Source: Desulfarculaceae bacterium
GTDB taxonomy: Bacteria > Desulfobacterota > Desulfarculia > Desulfarculales > Desulfarculaceae
DNA length: 64,000 nt
Assembly: GCA_021737145.1 (NCBI GenBank)
Contig: JAIPEN010000007.1
Coordinates: 1 to 64,000 of the forward strand
Reading direction: 5' to 3'
Under the pieces are notes generated by a model, which was given only the letters and a program-made list of their open reading frames with translations, did not search any database and was not told the origin of the DNA. Position numbers and translations under genes: made by a program. Below, piece after piece: positions 42,410-49,926 of this stretch. How positions within the stretch are numbered: position 1 is the first letter of the stretch; each line of letters starts with the position of its first letter.

Positions 42410-43216
42410 CTAGGCCCCCGGCCCCAGGGCGGCCAGCACCGCCTGGTTGAATCCCGCCGGTCCGGGCAGGGGCTCGCGGATCAGGCCCTCCAGCTCCAGG
42501 GCGGCGTGGGAGCCGTCGGGACGGGCCACCAGCACCGGGCGGTCCACCGCCTCGAGCATGGTGCGGTCGTTGGGCGCGTCGCCCAGGCCCATGGTGGTCA
42601 GCTCGGGGTCGCGCTTGGCGTAGAGCACCTTTAAAAGGCGCACCGCCTTGCCCTTGTCGCCCCCGCCCAGCAGATGCCAGAAGCGTCCCCCCCGGGTCAC
42701 TTGCAGGCCCGCCTGATCGGCCGCGGCCCGGAGCTCGTCGCCCTGGGCCTGGTCCTGGGGAGGCAGGATGGGCTCGTTGAACTCGCGCTCGCGGGCCCGC
42801 GCCGCCTGCGGCTTGCCCAGGCCGGTGAGCTTGGCCACCTCGCGGTCGCTCATCTGGCCGAAGCCTTTGAGCTTCAGTTTTTGCAGGATGTCCCGGGCCC
42901 GGTCGCGGACTTCCGCGATGGGCAGGCCGATCTCGTGCACCCGCCAGCCGTCGCCGGCCGGGAGCCAGGTGTCGCCCTTGGCCAGGGGGTTGTCCGCCGG
43001 GGCGAAGAGCCCGCCCCCGTTCTCCACGATGATGGGGGCGCTCAGGCCCAGCTCGGCGTGCAGGGGGATCATCTCGGCCCGGGTCTTGGAGGAGCAGAGC
43101 ACCAGGGGCACCCCGGCCGCCCGCATGGCCTCCAGGGCCGGGCGGGCCTCCTCCCAGGAATAGGTGTGATGGTCGAGCAGGGTTCCGTCCAGATCGCTGA
43201 AGACCACCAGCCCCAT
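42410..43216 (-). CDS. HAD-IIB phosphatase, mannosyl-3-phosphoglycerate phosphatase-like
   Basis: About 268 residues with the HAD motifs: FSDLDGTLLDHHTYS at the N-terminus (nucleophile Asp8 and Asp10), VLCSSKTRAEMIPL, IVENGGGLF and GLGDAPNDRTMLEAVD near the end. Length and ENGGGLF/CSSKTRAE are characteristic of mannosyl-3-phosphoglycerate phosphatase (MpgP/YedP). The family's substrate gives mannosylglycerate, a heat and salt solute. No mannosyl-3-phosphoglycerate synthase gene lies nearby. I chose ATG 43216 because the GGGGGA ribosome site is 6 bases upstream; a GTG at 43222 is adjacent to it. It may act on another sugar phosphate here. Confidence 0.75.
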   Translation of the reverse strand: MGLVVFSDLDGTLLDHHTYSWEEARPALEAMRAAGVPLVLCSSKTRAEMIPLHAELGLSAPIIVENGGGLFAPADNPLAKGDTWLPAGDGWRVHEIGLPIAEVRDRARDILQKLKLKGFGQMSDREVAKLTGLGKPQAARAREREFNEPILPPQDQAQGDELRAAADQAGLQVTRGGRFWHLLGGGDKGKAVRLLKVLYAKRDPELTTMGLGDAPNDRTMLEAVDRPVLVARPDGSHAALELEGLIREPLPGPAGFNQAVLAALGPGA

Positions 43217-43246
43217 CTTCACTCCCCCTTGCCTGCCGGCTTTGGC

Positions 43247-44542
43247 CTAGGCCTTGCCGTGCAGATGCTCGTTGACCAGTTTCATGGCGCAGTACTTGCC
43301 GCACATGGTGCAGACCTCCTCCTCGCCCGGAGGGCTGCCCGCCCGCATGGCCCGCGCGGTCTTGGGGTCCAGGCACAGGTTGAACATGGCCTCCCAGTCC
43401 ATGGCCTTGCGGGCCTGGGCCATGGCCCGGTCGCGGGCGATGGCCGCCTGGTTGCCCTTGGCGATGTCCGCCGCGTGGGCCGCGATGCGGGTCACTATCA
43501 CCCCTTCGTATACCTCATCCGGGCCGGGCAAGGCCAGGTGTTCGCTGGGGGTCACGTAGCACAGGAAGTCCGCGCCCGCCCAGCCGGCCAGGGCCCCGCC
43601 GATGGCGCAGGCCACGTGGTCGTGCCCGGCGGCCACGTCGGTCACCAGCGGCCCCAGCACGTAGAAGGGCGCGCCGTGGCAGAGGCGCTTTTGCAACTGG
43701 ATATTGGCCTGCACCTGGTCCAGGGGCACGTGGCCCGGACCCTCGATCATCACCTGCACTCCCGCGTCCCAGGCCCGGTCGGTCAGCTCGCCCAGGGTGA
43801 TCAGCTCGGTGACCTGGGCCCGGTCCGTGGCGTCGGCCAGGCAGCCGGGCCGGAGGCCGTCGCCCAAAGACAGGGTCACGTCGTGCTTCTGGCAAATTTC
43901 CAGCAGGCGGTCGTACTGCTCGTAGAGCGGGTTCTCCTGCTCGTTGGCCAGCATCCAGCAGGTGAGGAAGGAGCCGCCCCGGCTCACCACGTCGGTGACG
44001 CGCCCCTCGGCCCGCAGCCGCCGCACTGCCTCCTGGGTGACCCCGCAGTGCACGGTCATGAAGTCCACGCCCTCTTGGGCCTGCTGCTCGATGACCCGGA
44101 ACACGTCGTCGGCGGTTATGTCGATGATGCCCCGGCCCTCGCCGGTCACCTCCACCGCAGCCTGGTAAATGGGCACCGTGCCCACCGGGGCGTGGCTCAG
44201 CTCAAGCACCTGGCGGCGCATCTGGGTCAGGTCGCCGCCGGTGGACAGATCCATCACCGCGTCGGCCCCGGCCTCCAGGGCGGCGTTTAGTTTGTCAGCC
44301 TCCTCGGCCGGGTCGCAGCGGTCCGGGCTGGAGCCCAGGTTGGCGTTCACCTTGACCCGGAGCCCCTGACCCACCCCGCAGGGTTTGAGACTGGCGTGGG
44401 CCGGGTTGGCCGGTATGGCCACCTTGCCCTCGGCCACCAACTGCATCAAGCTTTCCAGTTCCACGCCCTCGGCCGAGGCTACCGCCTCCATGGCTGGGGT
44501 CGCCTTGCCCTCCCGGGCCGCTTGCAACTGGGTCTGTGCCAT
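43247..44542 (-). CDS. thiC: Phosphomethylpyrimidine synthase ThiC
   Basis: A 431-residue radical SAM enzyme that makes the HMP pyrimidine from aminoimidazole ribotide. The C-terminal cysteine motif is CTMCGKYC (CX2CX3C, as in the shorter anaerobic ThiC group). SAEGVELESLMQLVAEGKV, LSTGGDLTQMRRQVLELSH, GVTQEAVRRLRAEGRV and IEGPGHVPLDQVQANIQLQK are other hallmarks. The start is ATG 44542, 2 bases after the thiDN stop, and the frame is open further upstream within thiDN. The 431-residue length is that of the short form of the family. Confidence 0.96.
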   Translation of the reverse strand: MAQTQLQAAREGKATPAMEAVASAEGVELESLMQLVAEGKVAIPANPAHASLKPCGVGQGLRVKVNANLGSSPDRCDPAEEADKLNAALEAGADAVMDLSTGGDLTQMRRQVLELSHAPVGTVPIYQAAVEVTGEGRGIIDITADDVFRVIEQQAQEGVDFMTVHCGVTQEAVRRLRAEGRVTDVVSRGGSFLTCWMLANEQENPLYEQYDRLLEICQKHDVTLSLGDGLRPGCLADATDRAQVTELITLGELTDRAWDAGVQVMIEGPGHVPLDQVQANIQLQKRLCHGAPFYVLGPLVTDVAAGHDHVACAIGGALAGWAGADFLCYVTPSEHLALPGPDEVYEGVIVTRIAAHAADIAKGNQAAIARDRAMAQARKAMDWEAMFNLCLDPKTARAMRAGSPPGEEEVCTMCGKYCAMKLVNEHLHGKA

Positions 44543-44544
44543 GA

Positions 44545-45888
44545 TCAACCTTCCTTGCCGGCCAAGAGCAGCAGGCGGTCCACGATCTCGCCGGGGCTCT
44601 TGGCCAATAGACGCAGCACCGGCTCCTTGCCGTTCTCGCCGCGGTCGAAAATCACCTCGGGCACCTGCCCCATGACCTCTATGGCCCGGCTGGTGCCCCA
44701 CTCCAGGGTGGAGCCTTCCATCTGCTTGACCTCGGGCGGCTCCTCGGCCCGGGAAAATTCGCCCACCGTCCAACCCAGGGATCTGGCCCGCTCCACCAGC
44801 TCGGGCCGGTAGTTGCAGGCCATGGCCGCGCGCATGGCCGGGTCCTTGGCCATGGCCGCCAGCACGATCTTGGCCACGTGGCTGGAGGCCCCGAGGCGGG
44901 CGGGACCGGCCGCCTTGAGCCGCGAGCCGATGTGGGTGATGCGACCGGCCACGGCCAGCACCTCGGCCGCCGAGGCCGCGCCGGGCAGGGCATAGCCCAA
45001 CTGCCCCCGCACCTCGGGGATCATGTTCGCCAGACCCTCCGCCAGCTCCATGCGTTCCAGGGCCGCGTCCATCTCGGCCAGGCAGGGCCCCAGGGCCAGG
45101 CGCGGAGCCAGGTCGGCCATGGCGTGCACCGGGCCGTGGCCCTGGCCGATGGCCAGGCCGCCGGCAATGGCGCGGCGCACCAACAGCCGGGCCCGCTCCA
45201 CGGCCGGGGCCAGGTCCCAGCCCTGGGCCAGCAGGGCCGCGATGGCCGAGGCCAGGGTGCAGCCGGTGCCGTGGGTGTGGGGGGTGTCTATGCGCGGGGC
45301 GGAAAAAAAGCGCGTCCGGCTGCCGTCAAAGAGCAGGTCGCCGGGCTCGCCTTGCAAATGGCCGCCCTTGACCAGGACCGCCTTGGCCCCCAGCTCCACC
45401 AGCTCCCGGGCGGCGGTTTCCATGGCCGCCCGGTCGCTCACCGGCCGGCCCAGCAGCTCGGCCGCCTCGTCCAGGTTGGGGGTGACCAGGTCGGCCCGGG
45501 GCAGCAAAGCCTCGCGCACCGCCTGAACCGCCTCGGTCGCCAGCAGCCGGTCGCCGCCTTTGGCCACCATCACCGGGTCCACCACCACCGGAGCCTGGAC
45601 CCCGGCCAGCAGACCGGCCACCAGGCGCACCAGCTCGGCCGAATGCAGCATGCCGGTCTTCACCGCCTCGGCGCCGATGTCCTCGATCACCGCGGCGAAC
45701 TGCTGCTCCACGAAGTCCAGGGGAATCGGGTGCACCCCCTTGACCCCGGTGGTGTTCTGGGCGGTCAGCGCGGTGATCACCGTGCTGGCATGTCCCCCCA
45801 GGGCGGCCACGGCCTTGAGGTCCGCCTGGATGCCCGCCCCCCCGCCGGAGTCCGAGCCGGCGATGATCATCACCCGCGACACGCTCAT
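44545..45888 (-). CDS. thiDN: ThiD-ThiN fusion: HMP-phosphate kinase with thiamine-phosphate synthase
   Basis: A 447-residue two-domain enzyme. Residues 1 to about 265 are ThiD: MIIAGSDSGGGAGIQADLKA, TALTAQNTTGVKGVHPIP and DPVMVAKGGDRLLA, then the anion hole region THGTGCTLASAIAALLAQG. Residues of about 270-445 match ThiN: AEGLANMIPEVRGQLGYALP, HIGSRLKAAGPARLGASSHV and EVIFDRGENGKEPVLRLLAK. ThiN is the archaeal-type thiamine phosphate synthase that replaces ThiE. It phosphorylates HMP-P and then joins it to the thiazole. It is first in the thi operon, with GAGGAG before the ATG and the TPP riboswitch about 90 bases upstream. Confidence 0.93.
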   Translation of the reverse strand: MSVSRVMIIAGSDSGGGAGIQADLKAVAALGGHASTVITALTAQNTTGVKGVHPIPLDFVEQQFAAVIEDIGAEAVKTGMLHSAELVRLVAGLLAGVQAPVVVDPVMVAKGGDRLLATEAVQAVREALLPRADLVTPNLDEAAELLGRPVSDRAAMETAARELVELGAKAVLVKGGHLQGEPGDLLFDGSRTRFFSAPRIDTPHTHGTGCTLASAIAALLAQGWDLAPAVERARLLVRRAIAGGLAIGQGHGPVHAMADLAPRLALGPCLAEMDAALERMELAEGLANMIPEVRGQLGYALPGAASAAEVLAVAGRITHIGSRLKAAGPARLGASSHVAKIVLAAMAKDPAMRAAMACNYRPELVERARSLGWTVGEFSRAEEPPEVKQMEGSTLEWGTSRAIEVMGQVPEVIFDRGENGKEPVLRLLAKSPGEIVDRLLLLAGKEG

Positions 45889-45979
45889 GAGGCCATTCTC
45901 CTCGCTAGAAAATAATTCAGGGCCGCCATGGCTGACGACCCCGCTCGCATAGTTTGCTTTTTAAGCTACTTTACCGGGC

Positions 45980-46078
45980 GGGCCGTTCCCTACGCCGGGA
46001 CTAACCGGATCAGGTTCAAGGGGTCGCTCCGCCCAGGGCGGAAGCTCTCAGCCACCAATGGGGGCACCCCCCGGCCTC
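45980..46078 (-). ncRNA. TPP riboswitch (THI element)
   Basis: On the minus strand, the P1 stem GGCCG ... CGGCC encloses the universal motifs GGGGTGCCC, GCTGAGA, ACCCCTTGAACCTGATC and CCGGTTAGTCCCGGCGTAGGGA (split over the P4-P5 arm). The thiamine pyrophosphate sensor therefore lies in the leader of thiDN-thiC and the genes after it. No clear rho-independent stem plus T-run follows before thiDN, so control at translation start or rho is possible. Confidence 0.95.
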
Positions 46079-46088
46079 TATAATCGAA

Positions 46089-46117
46089 AACCTATCAAGG
46101 GATCGCCCGATCGTCAA
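46089..46117 (-). promoter_or_regulatory. Promoter for the riboswitch-controlled thi operon
   Basis: On the minus strand, TTGACG (46117-46112), a 17-base spacer and TAGGTT (46094-46089). The expected start is about 10 bases before the riboswitch P1, so the aptamer begins almost at the 5' end. Confidence 0.6.
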
Positions 46118-46157
46118 GCGTGTGCGGCACATAGAGCCCCTGTCGCCTCATCGTTTC

Positions 46158-46186
46158 TTGACGGAGAACAGGACGACCCCTATAGT
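46158..46186 (+). promoter_or_regulatory. Promoter for the mla operon
   Basis: TTGACG (46158-46163), 17-base spacer, TATAGT (46181-46186). About 55 bases remain to the mlaE ATG. It is divergent from the thi promoter, with 40 bases between their -35 boxes. Confidence 0.75.
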
Positions 46187-46248
46187 GAGAGGGATTGAAA
46201 ACCATCGGCGGGAGCTAAAAGAATTTTCCCCATTTTGGAGAGCCGATA

Positions 46249-47025
46249 ATGCGCCTTTTGCGCCCCTTTGAATATGTGGGGGCTAAGTTCCTGGCAATGC
46301 TTGATGAAGCAGGGGAATTGCTCCTGCTTTTCATGCAGACGGTGCTGTGGCTTTTCCGTCCGCCCTTCCGCTTCAAGGTGCTGTTCAAGCAGTTGGAGTT
46401 CGTGGGGGTGGGCTCCATCAACGTGACCCTGCTCACCGGCGCCTTCACCGGCGGGGTTTTCGCCCTGCAGAGCTATCACGGATTTTCCCTGTTCGGGGCC
46501 GAGAGCCTGGTGGGCTCCACCGTGGCCCTGGCCCTCACCCGCGAGCTGGGCCCGGTGCTCACCTCCCTGATGGTCACCGGCCGGGCGGGCAGCGCCATGG
46601 CCGCCGAGCTGGGCACCATGCGGGTCACCGAGCAGGTGGACGCCCTGTACGTCATGGCGGTGAACCCGGTGCAATACCTGGTGGTGCCGAGGGTGCTGGC
46701 CGGCATAGCCATGCTGCCCATCCTGACCATCATCGCCGACTTCGTGGGCATTGTGGGCAGCTACGTCGTGGGGGTGCACCTGCTGGGCATCAACCACGGG
46801 ATCTTCATCAGCAAGATCGTCGAATACTTGGAGTTTTCCGATATATCCATGGGCATGACCAAGGCGGCCTTCTTTGGCCTGATCCTGTCCATGGTGGGTT
46901 GTTACAAGGGCTTTTACACCACCGGCGGCGCCGAGGGGGTGGGCCGCGCCACCACCCAGGCGGTGGTCCTGGCCAGCGTGCTTATCCTGGCCTCGGACTA
47001 CGTGCTGACCGCGATCATGTTCTAG
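46249..47025 (+). CDS. mlaE: MlaE-family ABC transporter permease
   Basis: A 258-residue inner-membrane protein with about five helices. The MlaE signatures are LTGAFTGGVFALQSYHGF, the coupling region ALTRELGPVLTSLMVTGRAG and GTMRVTEQVDALYVMAVNPV near residues 120-145, then LPILTIIADFVGIVGSYVVG. It is the permease subunit of the MCE-type lipid transporter that moves phospholipids between inner and outer membranes. Followed 8 bases later by mlaF and then mlaD on the same strand, with a strong promoter upstream. mlaB and mlaC homologs are not seen. Confidence 0.95.
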   Translation: MRLLRPFEYVGAKFLAMLDEAGELLLLFMQTVLWLFRPPFRFKVLFKQLEFVGVGSINVTLLTGAFTGGVFALQSYHGFSLFGAESLVGSTVALALTRELGPVLTSLMVTGRAGSAMAAELGTMRVTEQVDALYVMAVNPVQYLVVPRVLAGIAMLPILTIIADFVGIVGSYVVGVHLLGINHGIFISKIVEYLEFSDISMGMTKAAFFGLILSMVGCYKGFYTTGGAEGVGRATTQAVVLASVLILASDYVLTAIMF

Positions 47026-47033
47026 GGACAGCG

Positions 47034-47798
47034 ATGAGCGCCAAGCAAAATATCATCGAGCTGGTCGATATCCACAAGGCCTTCGGCTCGCAGCAGGTGC
47101 TCAAGGGAGTGAACCTGAACATCCCCCGTGGCCAGACCACGGTGATCATCGGCCGCTCCGGCGGCGGCAAGAGCGTGATGCTCAAGCACATGATCGGCCT
47201 GATCAAGCCGGACCAGGGCCAGGTGCTGGTGGAGGGCCAGGACATCGTGCACATGGGCGACCACGGGCTCAATCAGGTGCGCCGCCGCTTCGGCATGCTC
47301 TTTCAGGACGCGGCCCTGTTCGATTCCATGAACGTGCGGGACAACGTGGCCTTTCCCCTCCGGGAGCACAGCAAGCTCTCCGAGGGCGAGATAAAGCAGG
47401 TCGTGGCCGAGAAGCTGTCCATGGTGGGCCTGTCCGGGGTGGAGCACAAGCTGCCCAGCGAGCTCAGCGGCGGCATGCGCAAGCGGGTGGGCCTGGCCCG
47501 GGCCATAACCCTGGAGCCGGAGATAATTCTCTTTGACGAGCCCACCACCGGGCTGGACCCGCCCCTGTCGGCGGCCATCAACCGCTTGATAAAAGACACC
47601 CAGGAGCGCCTGGGCATCACCGCGGTGGTCATCAGCCACGACATCGAGGGCGCCTACGAGGTGGGACACAATATCGCCATGCTCTATCTGGGCGAGATAA
47701 TCGCCCAGGGCTCGCCCGACGAGATTCGCGACAGCGGCAGCGAGGTGGTGCAGCAGTTCGTGCATGGCCGGGCCGAGGGGCCCATAGAGGTGATATAA
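47034..47798 (+). CDS. mlaF: MlaF-family ABC transporter ATPase
   Basis: A 254-residue ATPase. Walker A is IIGRSGGGKSVMLKHMIG near residue 40, the signature is ELSGGMRKRVGLARAI, and Walker B is IILFDEPTTGLDPPLS; VVISHDIEGAYEVGHNIA is the switch His. The LSGGM signature and HMIGLIKPDQGQ are typical of MlaF-like (rather than import) ATPases. It powers lipid transport with MlaE. The start ATG 47034 has AGGGAC upstream; the frame upstream is a shadow of mlaE. Confidence 0.95.
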   Translation: MSAKQNIIELVDIHKAFGSQQVLKGVNLNIPRGQTTVIIGRSGGGKSVMLKHMIGLIKPDQGQVLVEGQDIVHMGDHGLNQVRRRFGMLFQDAALFDSMNVRDNVAFPLREHSKLSEGEIKQVVAEKLSMVGLSGVEHKLPSELSGGMRKRVGLARAITLEPEIILFDEPTTGLDPPLSAAINRLIKDTQERLGITAVVISHDIEGAYEVGHNIAMLYLGEIIAQGSPDEIRDSGSEVVQQFVHGRAEGPIEVI

Positions 47799-47854
47799 AC
47801 CGGCGCCGGGCGCCGCATGGGTTATACTAGGGAGCCGAAGGGACCGGAGGCATC

Positions 47855-49360
47855 ATGGCCGGAGTTTCCACAGAGGCCAAAGTCGGCATTTTTGTTCTGC
47901 TGGGCATCGCCATCCTCGCCTACATGACCATCCGCCTGGGTGATTTCACCTTCGGCGGGCCGGAGGGCTACGAGGTCTACGCGGTGTTTGACCAAGCTTC
48001 GGGCCTGAAGAAGATGGCCCCGGTGGAGATGGCCGGAATTCCCATCGGCCAGGTGTCCCGGATCAGCCTGGACCGGGGCAGGGCCCGGGTGACCATGCTG
48101 ATTTCCAAGCAGGTGCCCCTGGGCCAGGACGTCACCGCCCTCATCCGCACCCGGGGGGTGCTGGGCGACAAGTTCATCGCCCTGGAGCCGGGCAGCCCCG
48201 GCGCGCCCAAGCTCAAGGACGGCCAGCAGATCGTGCGGGCCGAGGTGCCCACCGACCTGGACCGGGTGATGAGCCGGGTGGGCGAGGTGGCCGACAACAT
48301 CAAGGACATCACCGATTCGCTCAAGGTCTCCATCGCCTCGCCGGAATCGGCCCAGAACATCAGCGAGGCCCTGGCCAACCTGCGGGAGCTCACCGGCAGC
48401 CTCAAGACGGTGGTGGCCGACAACCAGCAGCGCCTCAACCGCATCGTGGTCAACATGGACCGCTTCACCGGCGATCTTAGCCAGATAAGCGACCAGAACA
48501 AGGCCGCCCTCAACGAGACCATCAAGAACTTCCAGCTGGCCAGCCGCCAGATGCAGACCACCATCGCCTCCCTGACTTCGGTGATGCAAAAGGTGGACAA
48601 GGGCGAGGGCACCATCGGCCAGTTGGTCAACAACAAGCAGACCATCGACGACCTCAACTCCACCCTGGCCTCGCTCAAGGACGTGAGCAACAAGATCGCC
48701 AAGGGCGAAGGCACCATCGGCAAGCTGATCAACGACGACACCACGGTCACCAAGATCGACGACGCCCTGACCTCCATCAACGACTACCTGGCCCGGGCCG
48801 ACGCCTGGCGAGTGTTCGTGGAGTACCGGGGCGACTACAACTTCAAGGAGGAGTCGCTCAGGAGCGAGCTGAACGTGCGCCTGCAACCCAAGGCGGACAA
48901 GTTCTTCCTCATCGGTGTGGTGGACGACCCCCGGGGCAAGCGCGCCGAGACCAAATCCTACAAGACCGTGGACGTAAACGGGGTGGTCACCACCACCCAA
49001 ACCAACACGGTCAACTACAACCTCGACGACCTGACCTTCAACGCCCAGTTCGGCAAGCGCTTCTGGGATTTGGTGCTCCGGGCGGGCATCTTCTCCTCCA
49101 CCGGCGGCGTGGGGGCGGACTATTACCTGTGGGACGAACGGGTCCGGCTGACCGCCGAGGCCTACGACTGGAGCATGAACATCGCCCCCAGGGTGCGTTT
49201 TTCGGCCAGCTACGACTTCTGGAGCTATTTCTACATGTCGGCGGGCGTGGACGACATCTTCAGCAAGGAAGGCGACACCAGCTTCTTCCTGGGCGGAGGC
49301 ATCTACTTCAGCGACGACGATCTGCGCTTTTTGCTGACCAAGGCGCCAGCCTCACCCTAG
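47855..49360 (+). CDS. mlaD: MCE-family lipid-transport protein with C-terminal barrel-like region
   Basis: A 501-residue protein. An N-terminal anchor helix (KVGIFVLLGIAILAYM) is followed by the MCE domain (VFDQASGLKKMAPVEMAGIP, ISLDRGRARVTMLI, RTRGVLGDKFIALEPG, residues of about 38-120). A helical stretch (ISEALANLRELTGSLKTVV ...) extends to about 310. The last 190 residues show alternating aromatic and small residues with short turns (DLVLRAGIFSSTGG, RVRFSASYDFWSYF, SFFLGGGIYFSDDD), like strands of a small outer-membrane barrel. Canonical MlaD is about 180 residues, so this is a long, bridging type. Its ATG is 56 bases after mlaF. Confidence 0.85.
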   Translation: MAGVSTEAKVGIFVLLGIAILAYMTIRLGDFTFGGPEGYEVYAVFDQASGLKKMAPVEMAGIPIGQVSRISLDRGRARVTMLISKQVPLGQDVTALIRTRGVLGDKFIALEPGSPGAPKLKDGQQIVRAEVPTDLDRVMSRVGEVADNIKDITDSLKVSIASPESAQNISEALANLRELTGSLKTVVADNQQRLNRIVVNMDRFTGDLSQISDQNKAALNETIKNFQLASRQMQTTIASLTSVMQKVDKGEGTIGQLVNNKQTIDDLNSTLASLKDVSNKIAKGEGTIGKLINDDTTVTKIDDALTSINDYLARADAWRVFVEYRGDYNFKEESLRSELNVRLQPKADKFFLIGVVDDPRGKRAETKSYKTVDVNGVVTTTQTNTVNYNLDDLTFNAQFGKRFWDLVLRAGIFSSTGGVGADYYLWDERVRLTAEAYDWSMNIAPRVRFSASYDFWSYFYMSAGVDDIFSKEGDTSFFLGGGIYFSDDDLRFLLTKAPASP

Positions 49361-49370
49361 GCGGGAAAGC

Positions 49371-49841
49371 ATGGGCTTTGATCTCATCATAGCGGCCACC
49401 GATTTTTCGCCTGGCGCGGGCGCGGCTCTGGGCCAGGCCCTCACCCTGGCCCGGCGGCACGGGGCCCGTCTGCTCCTGACCCACGTGTTGCCCCCCATGC
49501 TGCCCCCCAGCCCCCTGCTGGACGAGGTGGCCCTGACCCAGACCACCCTGGCCCTGCGCGAGGGTCTGCGCGACTCCAGCGCCCGGGAGCTGGCGGCCCT
49601 GGCCGCCAAGGCCGACGGCGAGGTGGAGGTGGAAACCCGCCTCATAGAGGGCGACCCCGCCCGCGAGCTGGCCGCTCTGGCCAAGGAGACCGGGGCCGAC
49701 CTCATGGTGGTGGGTCACACCGGGGTTTCCGGCCTGGCCGAGACGGTTTTTGGCTCGGTGGCCCAAAAGCTGGTGCGCCGGGCCCCCTGCTCGGTGTTGG
49801 TGGCCCGCCCGCTCCCCTCCCCAAACTCCCCGGATATGTAA
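49371..49841 (+). CDS. Universal stress protein (UspA family)
   Basis: A 156-residue protein with one Usp domain: MGFDLIIAATDFSPGAGAAL, AKETGADLMVVGHTGVSGLA, and the nucleotide motif GHTG-x9-GSVAQKLVRRAPCSV (G-2x-G-9x-GS). These are ATP-binding stress proteins. It starts 10 bases after the mlaD stop, so it is likely co-transcribed with the lipid transporter genes. The role in this context is unknown. Confidence 0.9.
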   Translation: MGFDLIIAATDFSPGAGAALGQALTLARRHGARLLLTHVLPPMLPPSPLLDEVALTQTTLALREGLRDSSARELAALAAKADGEVEVETRLIEGDPARELAALAKETGADLMVVGHTGVSGLAETVFGSVAQKLVRRAPCSVLVARPLPSPNSPDM

Positions 49842-49926
49842 CCAGCGTAAATCACTCTGATGGTTTATAGTTAAGTCAGTAACTCCACACCGGGCGGCCC
49901 CAGGGCCGGCCCGCGGACGGAAGGCA

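Noticed and set aside
42408..43376. Extension of birA upstream to 43376
   Set aside because: The extra part overlaps the phosphatase gene in another frame; the HTH starts right at TTG 42407.
46347..47033. Extension of mlaF upstream through mlaE
   Set aside because: The extra text is a shadow of mlaE; ATG 47034 has a ribosome site.
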